From: Leucobacter sp. G161
GTDB lineage: Bacteria; Actinomycetota; Actinomycetes; Actinomycetales; Microbacteriaceae
DNA length: 45,863 nucleotides
Direction: 5' to 3'
Assembly (NCBI RefSeq): GCF_001482305.1
Contig: NZ_LOHP01000079.1
Span: 1 to 45,863 of the forward strand
Shown here one piece after another: positions 1-8,673 of this stretch. Numbering within the stretch: position 1 is the first letter of the stretch; each line of letters begins with the position of its first letter. Both the position numbers and the translations under genes were made by a program. The notes below the pieces were generated by a model that saw only the letters and a list, made by a program, of their open reading frames with translations, made no database searches and had not been told where the DNA came from.

Positions 1-724
1 CCTCGTCGACGATCTTCACGCCTGCGGAGCGCGCTGGCTTCTCCGCGACGGTGAGCATGATCGAGCGGGCCGATGCCGGATCCTCGGGGTCGACCCCGAG
101 ATCTGCGAGCGATACGACCTCGAGCGGCTTCTTCTTCGCGGCCATGATGCCCTTGAAGTTCGCGAAGCGCGCTTCGGGGAGCGCCTCCGTGATGGAGATC
201 ACGGCGGGGAGATCCGCGGAGACTCTCTGCACGCCGCCCTCGACGGGGCGAACGCCGGAGACGCCAGTAGCGGTGATCTCGACCTCACTCAGGCCGGTGA
301 GACCCGGGACGCGCAGGTGTTCGGCGAGCATCGCGGGAACCGCGCCACCCGAGCCGTCTGTTGAGGCGTTCCCGGCGATGACAAGGTCGAATCCCGCACG
401 CGTGAGCGCCTTCGCGAGCACCTCTGCGGTGAGCCCGAGGTCAGCTCCCAGCAGCCCCTCGTCGACGACGTGGATGGCGGAGTGCGCCCCCATGCCGAGT
501 GCCTTGCGGATCGTGCCGCCGGCGCTCTCGGGAGCGACGGTGAGCACGACGACGTCGGTGCCCTCGTTCGCGTCGGCAAAGGAAAGAGCGGCTTCGAGCG
601 CGCGCTCACCGATCTCATCAACGACAGTGTCGGAGGCAGCGCGATCCGCGAGCCCTGTCTCGAGATTCAGTTTTCGATCCCCGTACGTGTCGGGAACCTC
701 CTTGACTAGCACGACAATCTTCAT
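1..724 (-). CDS. etfB: Electron transfer flavoprotein subunit beta (partial, 3' end off window)
   Basis: The minus-strand frame opens with ATG at 722-724 and runs off the left edge without a stop, giving about 241 residues of a protein that is usually about 255-260. The N-terminus MKIVVLVKEVPDTYGDRKL is the classic EtfB start. Later come an Ala/Gly-rich AMP/FAD-binding core and the segment KGIMAAKKKPLE, typical of the family. EtfB pairs with EtfA and carries electrons from acyl-CoA dehydrogenases to the respiratory quinone pool; etfA would be expected just beyond the left edge. An AGGAG ribosome-binding site lies about 6 bases upstream of the ATG. The frame is absent from simple ORF lists because it is open at the edge. 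Identity is confident from motif and length; the partner gene is not visible. Confidence 0.88.
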   Translation of the reverse strand, partial: MKIVVLVKEVPDTYGDRKLNLETGLADRAASDTVVDEIGERALEAALSFADANEGTDVVVLTVAPESAGGTIRKALGMGAHSAIHVVDEGLLGADLGLTAEVLAKALTRAGFDLVIAGNASTDGSGGAVPAMLAEHLRVPGLTGLSEVEITATGVSGVRPVEGGVQRVSADLPAVISITEALPEARFANFKGIMAAKKKPLEVVSLADLGVDPEDPASARSIMLTVAEKPARSAGVKIVDE

Positions 725-908
725 CGATTCTCCTTCACTCGGCCTGGCGGCCTGGAATCATCACGGGCCGCAGCACCGCTCAGCGCCCGGTGGGGCGCAC
801 TTTTTTCCTCGTAAACGCATCATACGTGAGGGAATGCCTCAAAGTGGAAATTGTTGCGCCACCCACCGGAAACTGCGACCCAACGGTGACCTGGGCTGTT
901 GCTTTCGA

Positions 909-2090
909 CTACGCCTGTTCCTCGGCGCGCTCAGCGGCGGCGAGGGTTTCAGCGTCGGGAACATAGCCGTCGATGTGCCGCTCGTCCACGCCGTTGTAGG
1001 CGGAGAGCGGGCGGATCAACGCGTTCGACGCGGTCTGCTCCATGACATGCGCGGTCCAGCCGGTCACGCGCGAGGCGATAAACAGCGGCGTGAACGTGAG
1101 CGTGTCAAAGCCGATGAGGTTGTACGCGGGCCCCGACGGGTAGTCGAGGTTCGGGTAGATCCCCTTCCGCGACACGAACTCGCCCTCGAGCGCGTCGTAC
1201 AGCGCCGCGACGTCCGGCCGATCGTAGTGCTCGACGAGGGTGTCAAGCGCTGCCTTCATCGTCGGCACCCGGGAATCGCCGCGCTTGTACACGCGGTGCC
1301 CAAAGCCCATGATCTTGCGCTTCTCGGCGAGCGCGGCGTCGAGCCAGGGCACGACCTTGTCTGCGTCACCGATCTCGTCGAAGATGTGCATGACGGCCTC
1401 GTTCGCGCCGCCGTGCAGCGGGCCCTTCAGCGCACCAATAGCGCCAACGATCGCCGAGTACAGGTCGGACAGCGTCGAGGTGATGACGCGTGCCGTAAAC
1501 GTCGACGCGTTGAACGAGTGCTCGGCGTACAGCGTCATCGAGCGGTTGAAGGCCTCGACAACGACCTCATCGGACTCCTCGCCGAACGTCATCCACAGGA
1601 AGTTCGCGGCGTAGTCGAGGTCGTCGCGCGGCTCGACGAGCGCCTCGCCGCGGCGGCGGCGCTGCCCGTAGGCAACGATCGCCGGGAGCGCCGCATACAG
1701 CCGAACGCTCCGCGCCAGGTTCTCTTCGGGGCTGCCGGCGGCGTCGAGCACCGATCCGCCACCCGAAACATCCGAAGCGCCGATGACGCTGACCGCCGTG
1801 CGCACCTCGTCCATCGGGTGCGCCTCAAGCGGCAGCAGGTCGATCGCTGCCTTCACGTTGTCCGCGAGCGCACGGTGGCGCCGCTCCTCCGACCGCAGCT
1901 CAGCGAGCTGCTCCTCGGTCGGCAGTTCGCCGTTCCACAGGAGGTACGCGACAACTTCAAACGGCTGGGTGGCCGCAAGTTCCTGCACGGGATAGCCGCG
2001 ATACAGCAGGCTATTGCTCTCTGGGTTGACCTTCGAGATCGCCGTGAAGTCGGCGACGACCCCTGCGAGGCCCTTCTGAATTTCTGTCAC
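909..2090 (-). CDS. prpC: 2-methylcitrate synthase
   Basis: This 393-residue citrate-synthase-fold enzyme condenses propionyl-CoA with oxaloacetate, the first step of the methylcitrate cycle. The catalytic triad is visible: His226 in GPLHGGAN, His265 in MGFGHRVYKRGDSR, and Asp316 in NLDYPSG. A conserved His191 lies in AEHSFNAST. The length fits the short type II/PrpC group rather than the longer hexameric citrate synthases. It is the last gene of the GntR-prpD-prpB-prpC operon, 39 bases after prpB, and that context is the reason for calling it PrpC rather than GltA. Family members often have residual citrate synthase activity. No intrinsic terminator is obvious between its stop and etfB. Confidence 0.9.
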   Translation of the reverse strand: MTEIQKGLAGVVADFTAISKVNPESNSLLYRGYPVQELAATQPFEVVAYLLWNGELPTEEQLAELRSEERRHRALADNVKAAIDLLPLEAHPMDEVRTAVSVIGASDVSGGGSVLDAAGSPEENLARSVRLYAALPAIVAYGQRRRRGEALVEPRDDLDYAANFLWMTFGEESDEVVVEAFNRSMTLYAEHSFNASTFTARVITSTLSDLYSAIVGAIGALKGPLHGGANEAVMHIFDEIGDADKVVPWLDAALAEKRKIMGFGHRVYKRGDSRVPTMKAALDTLVEHYDRPDVAALYDALEGEFVSRKGIYPNLDYPSGPAYNLIGFDTLTFTPLFIASRVTGWTAHVMEQTASNALIRPLSAYNGVDERHIDGYVPDAETLAAAERAEEQA

Positions 2091-2129
2091 GATAAGCTCC
2101 TTCGCTTGTGCTGCGGGCGGAGAGCGCGG

Positions 2130-3041
2130 TTAGCGCTCTACCTCGAAATTGAACACGCTCGTATCGAAGTGGTTGTACCCCTCGTAGTCAATCAGCTCGT
2201 AGAGGTCAGCGCGATGCTGCATCTCATCGAGCTTCGACGTGAGCGAGCCCTCGGCGCTGATGGTGTCGAGCGCGCGGCCCGTCGCCCCCATCGAAATGCG
2301 GAGCATCGACACCGGCCAGATGACGATGTTCATGCCGACATCGGCGAGCTGCTGGGTGGTGAACAGCTCACTCTTGCCGAACTCCGTCATGTTCGCGAGC
2401 AGCGGCACGTCGACCGCGCTGCGAATCGCCTCAAACTCCTCGAGCGTGCGCATCGCCTCGGGGAAGATCGCGTCGGCGCCCGCGTCAACGAGCGCCTTCG
2501 CGCGATCCTTTGCGAGGTCGAGGCCGTGCGGGCCGTCGGCCGTCGCGCGGATGTCGGTGCGCGCCATGATGAGGAAGTTGTCATCGCGCCGTGCGTCAGC
2601 CGCCGCGCGGATCCGCTTGGTCGCGGTGGACTCATCCACCACGGCCTTGCCGTCGAGGTGGCCGCAGCGCTTCGGGTTGATCTGATCCTCGATGTGCGCG
2701 CCGGCGAGGCCAGCGTTCTCGAGTTCCTGGATCGTGCGCGCCACGTTCATCGGCTCGCCGAAACCGGTGTCGGCGTCGATGATCGCCGGCAGATCGGTCA
2801 TGCGCGCGATCTGCTCACCGCGGCCCGCGACCTCGCTGAGCGTGGTGAGGCCGATGTCGGGCAGGCCGAGATCTGCCGAGAGCACGGCGCCGGAGATGTA
2901 GACACCCTCGAAGCCCTTCTGCTCGATCATGCGGGCGGAGAGCGGGTTGAACGCGCCGGGGAAGCGCAGCAGCTCCCCCGTCGCGAGCCGCTCGCGGAAC
3001 AGCCGGCGCTTGTCGGCCGGTGTGACCTTCGAGTACAGCAT
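2130..3041 (-). CDS. prpB: Methylisocitrate lyase
   Basis: This 303-residue protein of the isocitrate lyase/PEP mutase superfamily cleaves 2-methylisocitrate to pyruvate and succinate, the last step of the methylcitrate cycle. Visible signatures are the catalytic loop KRCGH at residues 124-128 (Cys126), the metal-binding DADTGFG at 89-95, and the FPGAFNPLSARMIEQKGF N-terminal segment. Its length matches PrpB (about 295-305) and is much shorter than isocitrate lyase. Its ATG overlaps the prpD stop codon (TAATG on the minus strand), implying translational coupling. The start is fixed by this overlap. Confidence 0.93.
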   Translation of the reverse strand: MLYSKVTPADKRRLFRERLATGELLRFPGAFNPLSARMIEQKGFEGVYISGAVLSADLGLPDIGLTTLSEVAGRGEQIARMTDLPAIIDADTGFGEPMNVARTIQELENAGLAGAHIEDQINPKRCGHLDGKAVVDESTATKRIRAAADARRDDNFLIMARTDIRATADGPHGLDLAKDRAKALVDAGADAIFPEAMRTLEEFEAIRSAVDVPLLANMTEFGKSELFTTQQLADVGMNIVIWPVSMLRISMGATGRALDTISAEGSLTSKLDEMQHRADLYELIDYEGYNHFDTSVFNFEVER

Positions 3042-4564
3042 TAGAAGAGTCCCTTCGGAGCAGACGCGAGGTCGATCACGCCGGCCTTCGCAACGATGTT
3101 CAGCTCGCGCACCTCGTCGGCCGAGAGCTCGGGCAGGCGCTGCACGAGGTCGAGGAAACGCTCGATCTCGGCGGCCTCGAGCACGGGCTCGGCGAGCAGG
3201 CGGAACTTCGCGATGTAGTTGTCGCGCGCGAACGGCCGGGCGCCGAGCGGGTGCGCGTCTGCGACGGCGATCTCGTCGACGATCTTGGTGCCGTCGGCGA
3301 GCTCGATCTCAACGCGGCCGCCGAAGGCCTTCTCGTCGGGATCCTCGGAGTGGTAGCGGCGCGTCCACTCGGCGTCCTCGGCCGTGGTGATCTTGTTCCA
3401 CAGCTCGACGGTGTCCGCGCGGTTTGCGCGCTCCGGGGTGTACGAATCGACGTGGTGCCAGCCGCCATCCTGCAGCGCGACCGCAAAGATGTACGGGATC
3501 GAGTGGTCGAGTGTTTCACGTGAAGCATTCGGGTCGTACTTCTGCGGGTCGTTCGCGCCGGAGCCGATGACGTAGTGCGTGTGGTGGCTCGTGTGCAGCA
3601 CGACGCTCTTCACGTTCGCGACATCGAGCAGCTCGGGGTGCTCGCCGTGGAGCTTGCGTGCGAGGTCGATCCAGGCCTGCGCCTGGTACTCGGCCGAGTG
3701 CTCCTTCGTGTAGCTGTCGAGGATCGCGCGCTTCGACTCGCCCTTCGCGGGCAGCGGCACGGCGTACTTGGCATCGGGACCGTCGAGCATCCAGGCGATG
3801 ACACCGTCTTCGCCTTCGTAGATCGGGCTCGGCGAGGTCTGACCGCGCATCGCGCGATCCACTGCTTCGACGGCCATCTTGCCGGCGAACGCGGGAGCGT
3901 GCGCCTTCCAGGTCGAGATTTCGCCCTTGCGCGACTGTCGGGTCGCGGTGGTGGTGTGCAGGCCCTGGCTCACTGCCTGGTAGATGATCTCGGTGTCGAG
4001 GCCGAGCAGCGTGCCGATGCCGGCAGCTGCCGACGGGCCGATGTGCGCGACGTGATCGATCTTGTGCTTGTGCAGGCAGATCGCGCGGACGAGGTCCATC
4101 TGGATCTCGTAGCCGGTCGCGATTGCGCGAACGAGGGCGCGGCCGTCCTTGCCGACGTGCTGCGCGACCGCGAGGATCGGCGGGATGTTATCGCCGGGGT
4201 GCGAGTACTCGGCGGCGAGGAAGGTGTCGTGGTAGTCGAGCTCGCGCACGGCAACGCCGTTCGTCCAGGCTGCCCACTCGGGGCTCGTGCGCTCAGCGTC
4301 GAGGCCGAAGATCGAGGCACCCTTGCCACCGGTCGAGACCGGGTGGGTGAGGGCCTGCGCACGTGAGGCGATGATCGGGCCGCGGGTGAGCGACGCCGCG
4401 GCAACCGACGCGTTGTCGATGATGCGGTTGATGATCATGTCGAGCACGTCGGCGTCGACCTCGACGGGGTCAGTTGCGACCTCCGCGATCTTCCATGCGA
4501 GCTGGTCTTCGCGCGCGAGCGTCTCTTCGCTCTTGTAGACACGAACATTGTGAATGATGGTCAT
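3041..4564 (-). CDS. prpD: 2-methylcitrate dehydratase (MmgE/PrpD family)
   Basis: This 507-residue MmgE/PrpD-family enzyme dehydrates 2-methylcitrate to 2-methyl-cis-aconitate. Recognisable features are the helical N-terminal half with [20 protein letters not shown], the substrate region around [21 protein letters not shown] (about residues 110-130), and the C-terminal alpha/beta domain ending in the lid. The ATG overlaps the TGA of the upstream GntR gene (ATGA, 4561-4564), and its stop overlaps the prpB start, so three genes are coupled. The coding sequence contains a parS-like 16-mer at 3512-3527, encoding part of a CFTREA-like antisense shadow and not disturbing the PrpD frame. Bacillus-type MmgE is the alternative name; the operon context favours PrpD. 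Confidence 0.92.
   Translation of the reverse strand: MTIIHNVRVYKSEETLAREDQLAWKIAEVATDPVEVDADVLDMIINRIIDNASVAAASLTRGPIIASRAQALTHPVSTGGKGASIFGLDAERTSPEWAAWTNGVAVRELDYHDTFLAAEYSHPGDNIPPILAVAQHVGKDGRALVRAIATGYEIQMDLVRAICLHKHKIDHVAHIGPSAAAGIGTLLGLDTEIIYQAVSQGLHTTTATRQSRKGEISTWKAHAPAFAGKMAVEAVDRAMRGQTSPSPIYEGEDGVIAWMLDGPDAKYAVPLPAKGESKRAILDSYTKEHSAEYQAQAWIDLARKLHGEHPELLDVANVKSVVLHTSHHTHYVIGSGANDPQKYDPNASRETLDHSIPYIFAVALQDGGWHHVDSYTPERANRADTVELWNKITTAEDAEWTRRYHSEDPDEKAFGGRVEIELADGTKIVDEIAVADAHPLGARPFARDNYIAKFRLLAEPVLEAAEIERFLDLVQRLPELSADEVRELNIVAKAGVIDLASAPKGLF
3512..3527. other. parS-like site inside prpD
   Basis: The 16-mer TGTTTCACGTGAAGCA differs from the ParB-binding parS consensus TGTTTCACGTGAAACA at one position. 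It lies about 32 kb from dnaA inside the prpD coding sequence. ParB and ParA are encoded in the window, so it is a plausible distal parS. Binding is inferred, not shown. Confidence 0.6.
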
Positions 4565-5247
4565 GGTGTTCCTTCCGACAGTGGATCTTGTGTGAGTGGT
4601 TCAGAGCCCGCGGGCGCTGCGGCGAGCGACGTCAGGATTGCGGCGAGCGCGTTGTGCAGGTGTACGTGGGTGGCGTGCGCGGCGAGCTCGCCGTCGCCGG
4701 CCGCGATCGCTTCGGCAATGAGCCGATGCTCCGCGACCGAGGCGCGGAGCCTGGCGCGGTTGTCACGGGCGAGCCGCCTCGCGCGGGCGAGGTGCGTGCG
4801 GATCGTCCGCAGCGCGTTCGTGAAGTACGGGTTGGCGACTGCCTCATCGAGCGCCGCGTCGAACCGGGCGATGAGCTCGTAATAGGCATCAGCCTCGACT
4901 TCGCCGTTCTCGGGGTGCGCGGCGGCGAACGCTGCGGCGAGCTCCGAGAACACCGCTGGGTTGCTCTTGGCAGCCGCGAGCCGCGCCGAGTTCTCCTCGA
5001 GCGCTCGGCGCACCTCGAACAACGAGCGGACATCGTCCGCGCTGAATGCAGAGACGACGGTAACGCGGGGCGAGAGCTGGTGTGCGAGGCCGGCTGCGGT
5101 GAGCCTCCCGATGGCCTCACGGGCCGGGGTGCGGCTCACGCCGAGCCTGGCTGCCTGCTCGACCTCACCGAGCACGGTGCCGGGAGCGAGCACGCCGCGC
5201 TGGATCTCGTCGAGCAGCCGTGCGTATGCTCTGTCGCTTGCGCGCAT
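4561..5247 (-). CDS. GntR/FadR-family regulator of the methylcitrate operon
   Basis: This 228-residue transcription factor has an N-terminal winged helix-turn-helix (about residues 5-65, with [20 protein letters not shown] as the recognition region) and a C-terminal all-helical FCD ligand domain (about 75-205, with [21 protein letters not shown]). This architecture is the FadR/VanR branch of GntR. It is the first gene of the prp operon and its TGA overlaps the prpD ATG, so it very probably controls its own operon. The effector (2-methylcitrate or a propionate-derived acid) is inference. A strong GGGAGGTGG ribosome-binding site precedes the ATG. A near-palindromic operator candidate lies upstream at 5289-5304. 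Confidence 0.86.
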   Translation of the reverse strand: MRASDRAYARLLDEIQRGVLAPGTVLGEVEQAARLGVSRTPAREAIGRLTAAGLAHQLSPRVTVVSAFSADDVRSLFEVRRALEENSARLAAAKSNPAVFSELAAAFAAAHPENGEVEADAYYELIARFDAALDEAVANPYFTNALRTIRTHLARARRLARDNRARLRASVAEHRLIAEAIAAGDGELAAHATHVHLHNALAAILTSLAAAPAGSEPLTQDPLSEGTP

Positions 5248-5288
5248 GATCCACCTCCCGGTTCAGGCCCTACCTCGTCACCTACCTC

Positions 5289-5320
5289 TTAGCGTATACA
5301 CTAACTCGCCAAATTGCCAG
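5289..5320 (-). promoter_or_regulatory. Candidate promoter and GntR operator of the prp operon
   Basis: On the minus strand a CTGGCA hexamer (5315-5320) lies 16 bases before TATACG (5293-5298), a plausible -35/-10 pair reading into the GntR gene. The -10 is embedded in TTAGCGTATACACTAA (5289-5304), which is palindromic at 14 of 16 positions around a GTATAC core. FadR-type GntR proteins favour a GT-N-AC core of this sort. A related AGTGCATAC motif lies near 5344-5352. Autoregulation by promoter occlusion is inferred. Confidence 0.45.
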
Positions 5321-5403
5321 CGTTCACGCACCATTCACCAAATAGTGCATACATTCTGCGTGCATGTGTGGCGGTATTCACTCCCCTGCCACGCCGGCCC
5401 GAT

Positions 5404-6324
5404 CTAGAGCCCCTGCGTCTGCAACCACTCGGCCGCAATCTTCGCGGCGGGCGCCTCATCAGTCACTGACCTCGCCCCCAGTTCGACAAGCGCTTCGGGG
5501 GTGAGCGCCCGAGACACAGCGTTGATGACCTCGGCGGCGTCGGCGTCGACGCGGTCAGACACGACCGGCACGACCTGCGAGGCGAGGAACAACCCCGCTG
5601 GGTCTTCGAGCGCGACGAGGTCGCCCTCGGCAAACACAGGATCGGCGGAATAGAGGTCCACGAGCTGCACCTGCCCATCACGGAGCGCCTTGACTGTCAG
5701 CGGGCCTCCCGAATCCTCGATCGGGGTGAAGCTCACATTGACTCCGTAGGTCTCCTGCAGACCCTTCGGGCCGTAGGGGCGCTCTGCCAGCTCGGAATTC
5801 CCGCCCAGCACCAGCCCATCAAGCGACGCAAGATCACCAATCGACGTGAGGTTATGCTCCGCTGCGAACTCCCGTGTCACAACGTACGAGTCTTGGTCGC
5901 TCGCCGCTGACTGGTCGAGTACCCGCAGCCCCTCGGGGAGGGCCGCCTCGAGCGCCGTAAAGACGTCCTCGCTCGCGGTGACCGAGGTCTTCGGATCGAG
6001 GTACTGCAGCAGGTTGCCGGTGTATTCGGGGAAAACGTCGATTGCGCCGGCTTCGATCTCGGGCATGTACACCTCACGCTGTCCGATCCGCAGTTGCCGG
6101 TCGACCGTGAAGCCCTCAGCCTCGAGTGCCTGCGCGTAGAGTTCGGCGATGATCTCGTTCGAGTAGTAATCCTGTGAGCCGACGACGAGCGTATCGGCGG
6201 CTGCTCCCCCGCTGTCCGCCGCGAGTGGGTCGCTCGACCCGCAAGCCGTCAGCAGCAGAGTTCCAGCGAGGGTGAGCGCGGCGAGCGCACCGATCCGCCT
6301 CGAGGCGCGTGGTGATGTGTGCAT
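5404..6324 (-). CDS. Osmoprotectant/quaternary-amine ABC transporter substrate-binding lipoprotein
   Basis: This 306-residue protein has a lipoprotein signal peptide (RASRR, then a hydrophobic stretch) ending in the lipobox LTAC, with Cys28 the predicted lipidated residue. The mature part matches the OpuAC/ProX/OsmF type: VGSQDYYSNEIIAELYAQ, then GAIDVFPEYTGNLLQYL, then DGQVQLVDLYSADP. Such proteins capture glycine betaine, choline, carnitine or related amines outside the membrane and pass them to a paired permease. It is the last gene of a four-gene operon, 13 bases after the second permease, with an AGGAGA ribosome-binding site. The exact ligand cannot be read from sequence. Confidence 0.85.
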   Translation of the reverse strand: MHTSPRASRRIGALAALTLAGTLLLTACGSSDPLAADSGGAAADTLVVGSQDYYSNEIIAELYAQALEAEGFTVDRQLRIGQREVYMPEIEAGAIDVFPEYTGNLLQYLDPKTSVTASEDVFTALEAALPEGLRVLDQSAASDQDSYVVTREFAAEHNLTSIGDLASLDGLVLGGNSELAERPYGPKGLQETYGVNVSFTPIEDSGGPLTVKALRDGQVQLVDLYSADPVFAEGDLVALEDPAGLFLASQVVPVVSDRVDADAAEVINAVSRALTPEALVELGARSVTDEAPAAKIAAEWLQTQGL

Positions 6325-6337
6325 GTTCGTCTCCTGT

Positions 6338-7009
6338 TCAGGTAGTTTCTGCGTGTGTGAGGCGCCTCGCGATGGCGCGTTGCAGCGCGGCGAGGACGAC
6401 CTCGAGGATGACAGCGAGCAGTATCACGAGCAGCGCCGCGGCGAGCATCTGCCCGTAGTCACGCGTCTTCAGCCCGGTAAAGAGGTAGCGGCCGAGACCG
6501 ATGTCCGCGGTGTACGCAGCGAGGGTCGCGGTCGCGACGACCTGCAGCACCGCGGCCCGCACGCCGCCGACAACCACGGGCAGCGCGAGGGGCAGCTCAA
6601 CCTGCCAGACGACCTGCGCGGGGCGCATTCCGATCGCCCGCGCCGCCGCGGCTGTCTGCGCGGGCACGGACTGCACCCCAGAATAGGCGCCAGCGAGCAG
6701 CGACGGGATCGCAAGCACAGTGAGCGCGACGAGCGGCGCACCGACGCCGATCCCGAGCCAGAGCGCACACACCGTCAGCAGGCCGAGGGTGGGCAACGCG
6801 CGTGCAGCGCCCGTGATGGCACCGATCACGCCGACGCCTCGACGGGTGTGTCCCATCACAACGCCAGCGGGGACAGCAAGGATCGCCGCGAGCGCGACGG
6901 CCGCCGCGGTCACCCAGAGGTGCTCAGCGATCCGCGTCGGGATACCGCCTGGCCCAGCCCAGTTGGCGCCGTCGGAAAGCCACGCGAGCGCGTCGACGAA
7001 TAGGTTCAC
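6338..7009 (-). CDS. ABC transporter permease, osmoprotectant (OpuCB/OpuCD type)
   Basis: This is a 223-residue BinPDT-family inner-membrane permease with about five to six hydrophobic segments. The coupling (EAA-like) loop is visible in AAAARAIGMRPAQVVWQVELPLALP, where the G-N9-LPLALP spacing marks the contact site with the ATPase. The frame stays open further upstream to a GTG at 7027. The GTG at 7009 is preferred because it overlaps the preceding permease stop in GTGA, as at the other operon junctions, and follows a GAAGGG ribosome-binding site. The importer thus has two different permeases that would form a heterodimer. Confidence 0.82.
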   Translation of the reverse strand: MNLFVDALAWLSDGANWAGPGGIPTRIAEHLWVTAAAVALAAILAVPAGVVMGHTRRGVGVIGAITGAARALPTLGLLTVCALWLGIGVGAPLVALTVLAIPSLLAGAYSGVQSVPAQTAAAARAIGMRPAQVVWQVELPLALPVVVGGVRAAVLQVVATATLAAYTADIGLGRYLFTGLKTRDYGQMLAAALLVILLAVILEVVLAALQRAIARRLTHAETT

Positions 7010-7644
7010 GAGCGCACCCTTCGCCACGGGGTGAGCGCACGACCGAGGAACAGCAGTGCCCCGTCGACGATGAGCGCGAGCGCGATCGTCGCGAGGATCC
7101 CGGTCAGGACCTCGCCAAAAATACCGCGCTGGAACCCGTCGGTGAGCAACGTGCCGAGGCTCGAGACGCCGATGAGGGCGCCGACAGTGACGAGGCTGAT
7201 TGTCGACACCGCGACCACGCGGACGCCCGCGAGGATCACGGGGAGCGCAAGCGGCAGATCGACCCGCCAGAACACCGCCATCGGCGAGTGCCCAATCGCG
7301 ATCGCAGAGTCTCGCACCGTGCGATCAACGGAGGCGAAGCCATCTGCTGCGCTCCGAACGAGCAGCGCGATGCCGTAGAGCGTGAGCATGATGATCATGT
7401 TTGCTGGCGAGCGCAGCGGCACCCCGACGAGCGCCGGAACGATGATGAGCATGGGGAGCGCCGGGACCGCGTACAGGAGCGTCGCGGCACTCGTGAGCGC
7501 ACCACCCAGCCGGCCGTAGCGGAACGACAACCGCCCGATCGGGATCGCGACCAGCACCGACAGCGCGATCGCGGGCAGGCTCAGGCGCAGGTGCGCCCAG
7601 GCGAGCTCGCCCACCTGGGTCCAGTTCTGGGCGAGCCAGTTCAC
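7006..7644 (-). CDS. ABC transporter permease, osmoprotectant (OpuCB/OpuCD type)
   Basis: This 212-residue permease belongs to the same family as its downstream neighbour. It has hydrophobic segments beginning near residue 17 (LRLSLPAIALSVLVAIPIG) and a coupling loop at SAIAIGHSPMAVFWRVDLPLALP. The last segment and the basic tail RALTPWRRVRS end the protein. It starts with GTG at 7644, overlapping the ATPase stop codon (GTGA), which fixes the start. It should pair with the second permease to make the membrane channel of the importer. Confidence 0.83.
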   Translation of the reverse strand: MNWLAQNWTQVGELAWAHLRLSLPAIALSVLVAIPIGRLSFRYGRLGGALTSAATLLYAVPALPMLIIVPALVGVPLRSPANMIIMLTLYGIALLVRSAADGFASVDRTVRDSAIAIGHSPMAVFWRVDLPLALPVILAGVRVVAVSTISLVTVGALIGVSSLGTLLTDGFQRGIFGEVLTGILATIALALIVDGALLFLGRALTPWRRVRS

Positions 7645-8459
7645 TCCTCGATCACTCCGAGCGGCCGACCGGCCCGGTCGAATACGATGCGTTGGCCGTC
7701 AACGTTCCTGGTCGTGAGCGTGCGAGCCTCATCGCCGAGGTCGAGCCCGATAAAGTGGCGCACGAAATCGTCTGCCGGGCTTGCGAGGATATCCGCCGGT
7801 GCGCCGCACTGCGCGATCTCGCCGCCCTCCCGGAGCACGACGACCTCATCGCCGAGCCTGAACGCCTCGTCGATGTCGTGCGTGACGAAAAGGATCGTCT
7901 TGCCGAGCTCCCGCTGCAGCCGGAGCAGTTCGGTCTGCAGCTCGCGCCGCACAATCGGGTCGACAGCCCCGAACGGCTCGTCCATGAGCAGGATGTTCGG
8001 GTTCGGCGCGAGCGCCCGCGCAACACCAACGCGCTGCTGCTGGCCGCCTGAGAGCTGTGCCGGGTAGCGGTTGCCGAGCGCGGGATCGAGCCCGACGCGC
8101 TCGAGCATCTCTGCGGCGAGCGCACGCGCTTTCGGCTTCGGGGTGCCGCCGAGGACTGCGACGGTCGCGACGTTGTCGAGAACGGTGCGATGCGGGAGCA
8201 AACCGCCCTGCTGCAGTACGTACCCAATCGAGCGCCGGAGCGCCACGGGATCGACATCGGCGACGTTATCCTCGTCAATGAACACGCTGCCGCTCGTCGG
8301 GTCGACCATTCGGTTGACCATGCGCAGCAGCGTCGTCTTGCCGCTCCCCGAGGAGCCGACAAGCGCCACCGTCCTGTGCGATGGGATTGTGAGCGAGAAC
8401 TCCCCCACCGCTCGAGTCCCGTCGTCGTAGGTCTTTGTAACGGCATCGAATCGGATCAT
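7641..8459 (-). CDS. ABC transporter ATP-binding protein, osmoprotectant (OpuCA/ProV type)
   Basis: This 272-residue ATPase powers the importer. Walker A is GSSGSGKTT (35-43), the ABC signature is LSGGQQQR (136-143), Walker B is ILLMDEPFGAVD (about 156-167), and the switch histidine lies in FVTHDIDEA. The substitution Q-loop is VLQQGGLLPH. At 272 residues it lacks the C-terminal CBS pair that senses ionic strength in longer OpuA/OpuCA ATPases. It keeps only a short C-terminal extension (TTRNVDGQRIVFDRAGRP) that may be a CBS remnant. It is the first gene of the operon, with ATG at 8457-8459. Confidence 0.86.
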   Translation of the reverse strand: MIRFDAVTKTYDDGTRAVGEFSLTIPSHRTVALVGSSGSGKTTLLRMVNRMVDPTSGSVFIDEDNVADVDPVALRRSIGYVLQQGGLLPHRTVLDNVATVAVLGGTPKPKARALAAEMLERVGLDPALGNRYPAQLSGGQQQRVGVARALAPNPNILLMDEPFGAVDPIVRRELQTELLRLQRELGKTILFVTHDIDEAFRLGDEVVVLREGGEIAQCGAPADILASPADDFVRHFIGLDLGDEARTLTTRNVDGQRIVFDRAGRPLGVIEE

Positions 8460-8500
8460 CTGTCGTCACCCCGCTCGCTGGCGAGCTCGGCTTCCCCGGG

Positions 8501-8524
8501 CCCTAACTGCGCCCTAACCTAGCA
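8501..8524 (-). promoter_or_regulatory. Candidate promoter of the osmoprotectant importer operon
   Basis: On the minus strand TGCTAGGTT (8516-8524) is an extended -10 (TGn plus TAGGTT) about 57 bases before the ATPase ATG. No good -35 is seen, which extended -10 promoters can tolerate. Two direct copies of CCCTAAC (plus strand, 8501-8507 and 8512-8518) sit 11 bases apart, about one helical turn, over the -10 and start. They may be a regulator site. Evidence is pattern only. Confidence 0.3.
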
Positions 8525-8630
8525 CCCGCATCAGACAGCGAGGTTGGTGCGGGCGGTTCGATAACCGTGTAGTGCGCGCGGAGACCGTGCTGTGCAAAGC
8601 GCCTGGGCGCGGCCCGACCTCTACTCGTTC

Positions 8631-8647
8631 GAGACGACGCTCGTCTC
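8631..8647 (-). terminator. Candidate hairpin terminator after the dehydrogenase gene
   Basis: GAGACGA, a CGC loop and TCGTCTC form a perfect 7 bp stem. It lies 27 bases past the stop of the short-chain dehydrogenase on the minus strand. There is no T-tract, so it would be a weak or factor-assisted terminator. The rest of the 8460-8673 gap shows no gene. Confidence 0.35.
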
Positions 8648-8673
8648 CCGCTAAGCCTGAAGCGGTTGGGCGG

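Noticed and set aside
831..855. GGAAT-N17-GTT, a SigR-like promoter on the plus strand
   Set aside because: No plus-strand gene follows; prpC lies opposite, and the spacing is one base short of the best consensus.
51..3044. A 997-residue open frame on the plus strand opposite etfB, prpC and prpB
   Set aside because: It has low-complexity Arg/Ala-rich composition and runs antisense to three clear enzymes; long antisense frames are common at this GC content.
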